From Chromera velia (Eukaryota > Sar > Chromeraceae), in NCBI GenBank assembly GCA_018398765.1, contig JAHBMJ010000119.1:5242-47369 (forward strand): a stretch of 42,128 nt of DNA. The letters are read 5' to 3'. Below the pieces are notes generated by a model, which searched no databases, was not told where the DNA came from, and saw only the letters and a list, made by a program, of their open reading frames with translations. Below are positions 1-10,100 of this stretch, piece after piece. The translations under genes were made by a program, and so were the position numbers. How positions within the stretch are numbered: the first letter of the stretch is position 1; the number at the start of each line of letters is the position of its first letter.

Positions 1-13
1 GGGGGGGGGGGGG
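1..13. repeat. Poly-G tract at left edge
   Basis: The window opens with 13 consecutive G. It ends with a poly-C run, and the internal N gap is also bordered by poly-G. This suggests sequencing or assembly stopped in G/C homopolymers, so the window may be a whole contig. Confidence 0.8.
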
Positions 14-377
14 TTGTGAGAGACGGGAGAGTCAAATAAGAGGACTTGTACGTCTTCGCTTCTCTTTCTGACGATCTTGAACGCTCAGTCGATGCACAGA
101 CAAGGCAACATCCCGGACACTCGAACAGCTTTTTCACCCTGCCGTTTCGGTCACGGACAATGTATCCATGGAAACGGCTCAGCCCGCAAAAGGACAGCCA
201 AACCAAACCAGACAGCCTCTCTCACTGCTGTCACAGGGAATGACGCGCGGAATACGCTGGAATCAGTCTCTTTCCGGGAGAGCGTGATCGTTTGAGTCTC
301 TCGTCAGTGAACTCTCTGCCTGCCTGCCTGACAAACTGAGTGAGAGGCTCGGCTGAATGACTGCCTGACCGACGGAC
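1..377. other. Left flank: GPI8 intron 4 or beyond
   Basis: No convincing next GPI8 exon is visible on the minus strand, and no other gene is recognised. A short minus-strand open stretch at about 60-180 reads GYIVRDRNGRVKK and then CPGCC, but it does not resemble GPI8 and has no clear acceptor. Confidence 0.4.
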
Positions 378-2292
378 CGGTCGATGACAGAGACGCCCAC
401 AGAGCTGTCGTGGTGGTGCGAGTAGCTGCTTTCGTCCTTTGCAGAGGAACCCAGAGCCAGAATGCGTGGGGAGTAGAAGAGCTCATGGAGTGTCGACGCC
501 TGGCAGGTCTCTGTCACCCACAGAATTTTCCGGTACCTGCATAGTCGACAGGGTGCGTGTCAGTGCTTTCACTTCGCGTGAATCGTCTTGGCGCTATCTG
601 TGCCGTTGCAGAAAGACGGAGATGCAAAATGACAGAACCAAAGTGCAAGAATGAGAAGATGAGAGTGCAAAGGAAAGCCGCCAGCACCAGACAGAAAGAA
701 TCCACGAAAAGAAAAGGTGCAATGGGGCATACAGGTAGGCAGAAAAAAGGACGAAGGGGAAGACAACCACAACAAAGGGGTTGAAGAAGAAGGGGAGGAG
801 TGCGTTTCTCTCTCTGGCGTTTTTGTTGAGTTTTCTTTATTTCTAACGGACCTTTGCTGCTTGTGTTTATTTTCATGCAGAATTATTTTTCATACATAAA
901 AATAAACAAATGAATTTTGTTTATTTCTAACGGACCTTTGCTGCTGGTGCGTTTGTGCGGCTGCATCCGCAACGTCCTGCGCAGAGATCTCTTCCCAGTC
1001 CCTGAACTTCAGGAATTGGTTACCCCCGTGTCCTGTGAGGAAGACGAGGACGTTCGAGTGGGAGTCGGAGAGGAGACGCCGGGAGGGGGGGTGGTGCGGG
1101 GAGGTGCGGCCAGTCAAGAGACGGATGAAGTTAGACACCGTCACGTCATCACCCCTGACATCATACACAATGCAGAAGGGAGCTCAATCTCCGCTACACA
1201 ATAAAGTCTTTTGCGCAAGACGAAACCGTTGCCTTGGCAGGACGTGGGGAAGCGCAAGCATCCGGGTATGCTCACCAATCTTGAACGACGAAAGTTTCTT
1301 CAAAGAGAAATCAGTGTGCACACAGACAGAGCAGAGGAGAGACGGAAAGTATGATCGCCTCAGGGGAGGAAGCAGCCTTCTTTTTTTTCTCATTCACTCT
1401 CACATCCAGAAACAAAAAGAGACACAGAAGCCCGCGCCCTACCTGTAGTCGACCTCGACGCTCTCCCCGTAGAGGTTCAGATTGTGAGACGCGTCGTTGT
1501 ACACAGTTCCTGCCTGGCTGTTCCTGGCATTGCACGCAATGTCTTCTGACAGCATCAGAATGATCTGCAGACCACCCAAGCAGTCATGAAAACACACACA
1601 CTCAAACACGCATACGGACAGAGAGGGGCGGAAAAAAGAGAGTCCCAGACATGAAGCCACGCAAATGGACACGCAGGCAGCCAGGCAGGCAGCCAGACAG
1701 GCAGGCATAGATGAGAGAAAGCGAGGGGGGCAGATGGGAAGAAGATAGCAGGCACTGTCCATGACCGACTTGACGGAGTATTAGAACCATCGGAACCAAT
1801 GTAATGAGTTCTAAAAGACCCCCCCTGCTCGATGTTTGAACAAGGGCTTAACCGAAACGCGGGGACAACAAACAAAAACGCCGTGATAAACAAAGTCAAT
1901 CAAACCAGCAAACAAGCAAGCGGGGCACAAAGAAGGAAGCGACGGAAGGAAGGAAGGAAAGAAGGAAGAGAGAGAGAGAGAGAAGAAAGAAACAAATACA
2001 TAAAGAAACAAACAAAGAAGCAGATAAACAAAGAACATGTAAGTACAGTGCGAGATGGCAGAGAGAGGATACACACCGCCAAACCGACCCTGTTGTCCGG
2101 AATTCCGAGCCGCCGGACAGTGTGATAGAAGGAAAGGGCATTTGCTGCATGTCGGTAATTGTACCAGAACCGTGACGTGTCCACAATCACAGCCCAGTTG
2201 TTTTGGTTTCTTGCCCTGACACCTTGAAGAAGAACGAGAAACAGCGGAACGAAAACACCCAACCCCCCGAGTCTTCTCCATGACCAGAGCAT
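378..2292 (-). CDS. GPI8: GPI-anchor transamidase catalytic subunit (GPI8/PIG-K), 3'-partial
   Basis: Catalytic cysteine protease (legumain/C13 family) of the GPI transamidase, which cleaves the C-terminal signal of a precursor in the ER lumen and attaches the GPI anchor. Exons on the minus strand: 2292-2089, 1564-1443, 1154-936, 536-378, all GT-AG and in frame (234 complete codons). The first ATG of this frame (2290-2292) begins a good signal peptide, MLWSWRR followed by a Leu/Val/Phe-rich core. The mature start [18 protein letters not shown] and RRLGIPDNR match the family closely. Exon 3 holds the catalytic His in LTGHGGN; exon 4 holds the catalytic Cys in TETCQA and then [12 protein letters not shown]. 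Exon 4 ends at VIDR, phase 2. The rest of the core and any membrane anchor are not visible in the remaining 377 bases, so the gene is probably cut by the window edge. Asp before Thr-Cys is Glu here. Confidence 0.93.
836..949. repeat. 30-bp direct repeat copying the GPI8 exon 3 donor
   Basis: Positions 836-865 and 920-949 differ at one base of 30 and lie 84 bp apart. The right-hand copy contains the last exon 3 codons and the GPI8 intron 3 splice donor (936/935). The left-hand copy is a decoy of the same junction inside the intron. Confidence 0.85.
1943..1990. repeat. Purine microsatellite (AAGG/AG)n in GPI8 intron 1
   Basis: An imperfect GGAA tract merges into an AG run. Seen from the minus-strand GPI8 transcript it is a pyrimidine tract inside intron 1. 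Confidence 0.85.
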
Positions 2293-3056
2293 CTTTGAAT
2301 TCCTCTTGGGAAGATCAGAAGGCGTGAGTGTGGCCACAGAGAGTTTCTCGCTGTGTCTTCACCGAAAGTGACTTAAGGGAAGGGACACGTCTGCCCCCTT
2401 TCCTCAGCCAGGCACCTGCGTGGATACGGAGGCGTCTCCGTTGCTGCGGGGCTGTCAATGCAGTAAATGTTAAACAGAAACAATGGAAAGCCGCACGACG
2501 TTTTGGACCCAGGCGTGTCGTGCATGTCTGGCTGGAGTATTGCAGCTCGCCATGGTGCCAAGAACGGCCAAGGCGAAGCTTCCTGCTTTAAGGTTCGCCT
2601 GATCGAGTCTGTTACTAGAGAGACCGTGAGCGATCATGAGCGTAGACGGGCCGGCAAAATCCTGCAGCAGCTTTCTAGATCGCGCGTACAGAAATTGGTC
2701 ACATGAAATTGACGCACGCACAAAGGCGCGCCCATGGCGCGCCCCAACCGGATCGTTTCCCCCTTGGCCGATTTTGTGCCCCTGCATGCCTCGAAGCAAA
2801 TAAGGCATTCCCACCAAACCTCGTGCACAGGTTACCCCCATCCAATTCCTTCTGACAGTGCAACCACGGAGCTTTTGAGCGCTTTTCAAACACGATACTA
2901 CTACCTGAGTACTTCTGCGAAAGCTTGGAGGCACAGGTCCTGTGTTCACCCGAATTCCAACAACCCTCCGATCCGATTCTGGGATCCTGTTCAAGGTTTT
3001 TACGCCACACTCTTACTCTTCTTTGGCCCTTCAATCGATTTGCATGACTTGAAGGG
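2293..3056. promoter_or_regulatory. Divergent intergenic spacer between GPI8 and the secreted inhibitor-like gene
   Basis: These 764 bp separate the start codons of two genes transcribed away from each other, so both promoters should lie here. No TATA box or other element is clear. A 174-codon minus-strand open frame (2994-2470) lacks an early ATG and resembles nothing, so I treat it as chance. Confidence 0.5.
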
Positions 3057-3120
3057 ATGAAAGGTCACGGAGCAGTGCAAATGGCACTGACAAGTGTCCT
3101 CCTCCTTGCTTCAATGTTCA
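3057..3120 (+). other. Signal peptide of the Kazal/pacifastin/VWC protein
   Basis: The first 20-odd residues contain the hydrophobic core MALTSVLLLASMF after a short Lys/His start. This is typical of a cleavable secretion signal and fits a protein made almost entirely of disulfide-rich modules. Confidence 0.75.
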
Positions 3121-4149
3121 CCTGTGAAACTAAACTGGGTGGTTCTTCTGAAGACGAGACCCGTAAGTTCAAGAAACACAACACAGAACGAGACGACGGT
3201 CGCGACACATGTGGACAAATGAATGAATCACCGTTAAATGCTTGCAGCCGACTGCAAAAAGTCCTGTGCCAACCTTGTGGACCCTCTTTGTGGAAGCGGT
3301 CAGTAGAAAGAACGCGTAACCTGTCCCTTTTAGACTTGAATTCCGGTTTGTGAAGAGAGTGCGAAGACATTTACTCATTGTGTCCCTCTTCTGTTGTTCC
3401 TTTGTCTGTCTGCAGATGGACTGACTTATGAGAACAGGTCAGAGATACCGAATCTCTCCTGAATCACTCGTGACGCTTTCTTAGGCACCGGATCATTCAA
3501 TGGGTTTTTGGTCAAAAAGAAAAGTGTCTGACCTTTTTTCCACTCCACACACCTAGTAGACCGACCTAAAGTATGCTGTCCCTCCCCGCCCCTGCAGCTG
3601 TCTTTTCGAACAGGCCCAGTGCCTGGACTCCTCGCTCTCCCTTGTCTCTAAAGGAAGCTGCGAGACGCCTAAGGGCACCACGCCTCTAAGGGCTCTGCAG
3701 TCGTACAGACCCCCCACGGAGTGCAGCTCATTCCAGTGCAAGGTCGACTTTGACGGTAAGCGATGTGCCTTAACCATAGTTTGCACATAGCCAGCATACT
3801 CTTGCCCCTCTTGACCACTCTATCGCTTCCACCATTTTCAGCAGCTTTCGAGTTTGACTGCCTGTGTGCTTGAGTTCCTTCCTGTGTACCGATCAACTCT
3901 CGATGCTTTTTCATTGCATGGTTCTTGATGCTTCGCCCTCTTAAAATCTTCTAAGAACCCAGCAAAACCCTCTGGGGCCTCCCGGTATTCCTTCCGATCC
4001 CGCTCTCCGGTTTCGACGAGAGGGGCGGAAGAAAAAGACAGACTTCGAAACAGGAGAAGAATTGTTTTCAATGGCAACTCAGGGAATACAAGGCGGCAAT
4101 TGGTCTCTTCAGCTTTTCGCCTCTATATCTTTCTCCCCCCCTGCGCGCG

Positions 4150-4196
<47 letters not shown>

Positions 4197-7100
4197 ATGT
4201 CTCAATGTGCAGACACCACTTGTCCGCTTGTTTGTGTGTATGCTTTCAGGGTGCAACGCCTGCATGTGCGAAGCGGGAAAGCCTTACTACTGCACAGAGA
4301 AAGTGTGCACACCTGCCCAGATGCAAGAAGCGTTCTGTGCCTGCCGGTGAGTTCGCCCGTTTTGCAACAGAAACAGAACCCACATCTTTGATGCGTGTGG
4401 AACGGGACACAAAAGTGGCAATGTGAGGCTGTTTAAGAGAAGCCAGACAGAAGAAGAGAAGCAATGGAAAGAAGACAGGAGGGAATACAGGATTTTTTAA
4501 AAGGAGAGATTACTGATACAGAGATCCTGAGGCAGGAGAAGAGAAGCAGCCAAATGGCAAATTGCGTCAAAGAGCCATTCGGAGCCGGGTTCAGACATGG
4601 GTGAGTTGGCCTGAAGGGACTCGTGCCGTTTCACTCATGCATCTTTCTCTTTTGCCTTTCCTCGGATTGCAGAGAGGAAGACATGACGACCGTTGACTTC
4701 TGCAAACAGTTTGCGGGTCCTGGCGCGGGAGGTTCTTCAGGGGGTGGTTCTTCCTCTTCTTCTTCTTCTTCTTCTTCTTCTTCTGGTGCTGCCAATGGAT
4801 CCACGCACGGAAGTGGTGTTGTGCGGACAGACAGGACTCCCATAAATTTTCCCGACACTTGTCCGATCGGATGTCTGTCTTACCACGACAGCTGCAAGAC
4901 CTGTGTGTGTGAGAACGGAAGGAAGACTTACTGTACAGACGAGGTGTGCTACGAGGAGGCCCGGGATCAACTCCCCGATCCCCGTTGCTTGAGGACAGAC
5001 AGACAACACAGTGCTCCCACAACAACCAGAGCGCCTGTAACAACGACCACCACTAGGGCACAGGTACGTTGGTTGTATTGTGTCGTTGCCGTCGTGCTCT
5101 TCATGCAGGACAACAGACAAAGAGAACAGAAGAAGGGATATTGACGTGCACGGAAGATCTCAATGAAAGCAGACGATGGGACGGGGAGAAACGTTGAAGG
5201 CCTTCACCGAGAACAGTGAGAGAGAAAGGGAGAAGAGAGGAAAGGGTGCCACAAAGAAAGAGAAATTCTCCTTCTCTTCCCCTCAACTCAGTCCGAGACT
5301 CCCTTCCCCACCCACGCATCCCTTCTGTGCAGCAGCAAACAACCCCTGCACCTGCTGCTGCGGCCTCATGTCCCGAAGGATGCGGAAGATGGTCGGTCCC
5401 TTCTTTTCACGTACTTTGTCTCCGCTTACTTGTGCTTCTCGGGAGTTGACGTGAAGTCGTCTCCACGCTCCCGTTTTCGCCTTGCATGCCCCTCTGTTTG
5501 TGTGCGAGTAAGGGTGTCGAAACTTGTCAGATTTTTCCTCTTGTATCTTACATTTTTGGCCGGGAAAGATAAATGTGCTCATGTGCTCCTCTACTCCACT
5601 CTTTCTGTCGCCGTGCAGGTCAAATGGATGCAACGAGTGCGAGTGCATCGGAACGGGGCAGGTGAGTTGGAAGGGGAGGGGAGGGGGAGTGAGTGGGGTC
5701 CTTTCTCGGCCTGGCTATCTGAGGGGATCTGTGTTCGCTCTGCGTGTGTCTGCCTGTTTTCCCGGCACCTTCAGGGAAATGGCTTCGATGGGGTGTTTCA
5801 AGTTTGGTGAAATTTGTTTCTTCATCTCTACTTTTGGTGATTCACGTTTTTTGTTCCCCCTCTCTCTCCCTCTCCCGCAGATCGACGCTTCCACATGCAC
5901 CCGGAGGAGCTGCCCTGCTGTCAGGATGGGCACACCCACCTGCACACGGTGGGGCCTCTCTCAGCCTCAACAGCCGACTCAGGCACCCGCACAGGGGGGG
6001 AGTGGAGGGACAGGAGGGTGGCTGGGAGGGGGAAGCTCCTCGGGGGGGGGTAGTACGGGAGGGTGGAGTGGGGGAGCTCCCGCGACCCCCCCACCGACAA
6101 CTAGGCCGCCTACAACAACGCCTGCACCGACCCCCCCCCCTCAACGAGCGGCATGTCCTGCTGGCTGCAGGACGTTCTTCGATGGTGCGTAGATACACGA
6201 GTGATGCAGACTGTGTGTGTGTTCTCGTCTGCGGGGCCAGGGGAGAAAAATGCTGATCAAACGCGCCTGTGGAGAGGGAGATCGCATCCTTGTCACAGAA
6301 ACTAATTCGCCAAACATCTGTGTCCCTTTGGACGTGTACTCCAATTTCGATGTTCTTGTTTCTCGTCTTCGAAGGATCCATCCTGCAGGCAAGCAAACGC
6401 ACTTCGCGAGACAGATTGAAGCAGAAAAGCCAATCTGCCTGAATCTGTCTGTTTTCTTTTCCATTTGCAGGTTGCAATTCATGCTCATGCGTAGACGGCG
6501 TCGCTTCTATCTGTACAAACGTCCGTCAGTCAGTCAGTCACTTGATCGATCGAAAGCTCTTCAATCCTTTCGCAGAGCACCGAAGCTCCCTCTCGAAACA
6601 CCATCTCCAGAAAAACTCCAGAAAAACAATGAGGAAGAAAATCGAGTCCTGTCTTTGCTGCAGAGGCCGTGTTGCATTCAAAAGATGCAGACCGTTCACT
6701 TTGTGGGCGGTGATTGAACAAGTGTGTCAGCAAGCAAAAAGCAGAGCGCTGACTCACGAACCACACATCCATACAAGTCAATCAATATACACCCAGGAGC
6801 AGGCAGCCTCCCTCTCCGGTAAATCTCTCAAATTCAAGTGACCTCGATTTGTGTGTGCCTCTCTTCATTTTTCTACGCCTTTTCGCTTGATCACACTGTC
6901 TGCACCTCTTCTAAAAACTTCCATCTTCCATCCTGCCTTCTATTCCTGCGCGCTCCTCTCTTTGTCCTCTGTGTATCTCCCTCTTTGCTCAGAACTTTTG
7001 CTCCACCCGCACAGAGGGCTACTGCACAGAGGCGGACCCATTTTTCCACCAGCCACAAGCAACCACTCCCCCCCCTCCTGCTGTTGGGGGCGGAGGGGGA

Positions 7101-10100
7101 GGGAGTGATTCGATTTTCGGGTCTGAAGACAGGGGGGAGTGTCTGATGGGCTGTGAACTCTGGTTTGATGGCTGCAACACCTGCAGGTAGGTAGGTGCGT
7201 CGACTGCTTGCGTGGTGTATCAAAAGCATTTGTAACGGCCTCTTCCTTAAGACGTACTCGTTGGAAGAAACACAAAGGGCATTGAAGGGAGAGTTGAATA
7301 CCGGGTTCCTTCCCGACTCTTTCTTTTGTCAGATCCTCAGATGTGAAAAGCAAAAGCATGCAGAATTAACGGCTCTCTTTTTCTTCCAGTCCTACAGATT
7401 TGAAGTTTCCCTGCTCTCGGGAAAAAATAGAGGGAGTCTCTGATAAGATGGAAGTCCAGGGCCTCCTGAATGTTTTTTGTTTTCTCTCTTCCCACCTGCA
7501 GCTGTGCCAACGGGAGAATCCTGACCTGCACAGAGAAGTTCTGCGCCTCCAAACTGGAGGCGAGGTGCATCCGAGGGAACGTCCAGACCCCGCCCACCAC
7601 GACAACGTCGAGGCCAACAAGCCCGCCTCGCCCCTCTTTCACGTATACTCCTGCAACCACCTGTCCGAGGGACTGTGAACTGTTCTTCGATGGTCCGTTG
7701 TGGAGTTCTCTAGAGATTCTTTTCCTTCCTTTGCACTTTCGTTTTCTCTTTTTGAAAGTGTTTCCTACATTTCCATTCGATGTTCTTGCTTTACTCTTTT
7801 GCAAGGTCTGCTCAAGCCTCTCGACACGATCAATCTCAGATCACCTCTTTCGCCAAAAGTTACTCGCGTGGACCCAATTAAAATGTTGATGAGAACCGTT
7901 GTGTCATATGCATATGCGTCCTTGTCTGTCTGTGCTGATCGAATGCAGGTTGCAACGCCTGCATGTGTTCCCCCAACAACAGCGGCCAGGTGATGGCTTG
8001 CACGAAGAAGATGTGCTCAGAGGCGGAGATGCTCCCTCCAGAGTGCAGACAGCAGATTCAGGGGACAGGTCTCACCCCAAACACCACGCCAGCGCCGTCC
8101 GTTCCCACCCCAACCCAGGACCCTCTGTGTGCACGGGTGGGTAGTGGGTGAGACAGTCAGGAGAGAATTTCTGATGATGTTCAAAGAAACGTCTCGCCAT
8201 TTGTTTGCTTTGATCTGACCTCGGCATCTCTTTCGTAGCGGCTTAACCTCAGGACGTTCTGTGGCAGATGTCCAAAACATATCGGTCTTTCAGTTTCTCT
8301 CCCTCACCCTCTCCCTCCCTCTCTCGAATCGAGTGGGTCTCTCTCTCTCTCACTCTCTCTCTCTCTCTCTGGTCACCTTGAGTCTGTACCATTCTTCTGA
8401 CTCTCCCACCACTGTCTCCTCGAAAAAGAATTCACACATGCGTACATTGATGCCCTCTTTTCAGGTTCGTTGCGCAGAGCCTCAGTGCATGCCTTGGCAG
8501 AGAAGGAGCCGCCCCCAGGGATCCTGTTGTGAGACCTGCGGTGAGCTGGCCTGCCTCTCTTCCTTTTTCTTCCTGTTTTCTTTGCTGACATGCGTCTTGT
8601 CTTCACTTGGAAGCAGCACGACTACGCGATTTGCCCAGTATAGACCGAAAGGAGGTCTGCCCCCATTATTCTGTTGCTCTTTCTTTTCTTTTTATCGCTA
8701 TGTCTTGTCCCTTCTATAGTATGCATCATGCAGTCATTTCTCATTTCTGTCCCTTCCGCTCAATTTGCTTGCTTGCAGAGGGTCCCCGGGTTGCTCTGTC
8801 TGACGCCTGTGAGGCCCAACCGGGACAGAGGGAGAGGTGCTCCATGCCCAAGTGCAATGCAGACCAGGTCGCAGTGGCAAAAGATGGAGACTGCTGCCCC
8901 AACTGCGGTCCGTCTCTTCAGCCTCTTTGTTTGTTTGTTTGGATATTCTGCACGAGACTTCTGTCCGCACTCCCTCCCGACTTCTCCCTCGGCCTATTCA
9001 TGCTGCACGAACATGGTTTTCCCTGTCACATTGGTTGGTGATACACACGTAAGTCGGAGAGACAAGTAGCGCATCTCCTCGCTAAGGCGGTGGTTGCCAA
9101 GTATGAAGAAGGCACACACAGAAGCTGTCTGCCTGTCAGTTCGGTCTCTCAGTGATTCAAGTGGTTTTGTGTCCGTCCCGAAATGTGTCTCTCTCACGGG
9201 CGAAAAAAAGTAGAATATCTCTCAGCATTCTCTTCTGTCTCGCCACTCTCTTGGTGCCTTACAGACGAATCAGTCCGTTTGGAAACTGTACTTCCTTCAT
9301 CATTTATCCAGAATGAGGCACTGACGGACCGATCGAAAGGATGCCTCCCCCTTCTGCGTTCTTCTTGTTGTTTTCGTTTGACTCCCCCCCTATTTTCTTC
9401 TTCCTGCAGTCCTCCGAATCCTCGCCGAGTACGCAGTCGGACTCGAGCCCCAGTGCCAAAACTCAAACTGCCCACGCACACCCACATGCAGCGCCAGCGA
9501 GACCCTCTATCTCAGGGATGGGCAGTGCTGTCCTGTGTGCAGTGAGTTCTTTCCTTCTTTTCGTCGACAAAATCCGTCACTGCAGTTTTGCTTTTTCGTG
9601 TCAGTTCCTGAGGTCCAAGCACTCGAAGCTTTATCGGTCTGTCTTCCTGGGCGAGAAAGGGCGCCTCCTCGCATCAACATCTGGCTTCTGCACACCAGCA
9701 AAGGTCTTCCTTTGAGAGCGGACCCCAACCGGATCTGGACCCCGACATCTTGCCGGCTCTCCTTCTGCCTGTCTGTCTGTGGATGCGTGTGAACGTCGCA
9801 CCTCTGTAAGTTTGCGTATGCATCCACTGTGTACGTGAGTATTGTGTATGCACGTTTTCTCTGCAGTTCCTGTGGGCCCTCTGAGTGGTCAAATGTCGTC
9901 GTCTGGAGGAACCGGTGAGTGGCATGAAGTGATCGTCCCACCGTTCTGCCATTCCCATTCCTCTTCTTGCGACATCGGTTTTTCTGTATGTTGCACACAT
10001 GTCTCCCTCCCCTTCCTCTTCCCTCCCTCTCCAACATCTCCCGTCTCTTCATGTTCCTGCTGTTCTCGATCGTCAGGTCCTCCATTGCAGAATGGTGCGT

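Larger units (their letters stand above)
3720..8060 (+). other. Six pacifastin-like modules, exons 4-13
   Basis: Each module fits the pacifastin light-chain (MEROPS I19) pattern C-x(9-12)-C-N-x-C-x-C-x(2-3)-G-x(3-6)-C-T-x(3)-C. Cores: CNACMCEAGKPYYCTEKVC (exon 5), CKTCVCENGRKTYCTDEVC (exon 6), CNECECIGTGQ + CTRRSC (exons 8-9), CNSCSCVDGVASICTNNFC (exons 10-11), CNTCSCANGRILTCTEKFC (exons 11-12), CNACMC + CTKKMC (exon 13; five residues before Gly, slightly long). All add a Cys four residues after the first Cys and one more after the motif, giving eight cysteines. Pacifastins are known mainly from arthropods. Assignment rests on Cys spacing and the CNxCxC and CT positions. Confidence 0.72.

Noticed and set aside
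2470-2994. 174-codon minus-strand open frame between GPI8 and the secreted gene
   Set aside because: No early ATG, no recognisable motif, and it lies in a divergent promoter region; chance is likely.
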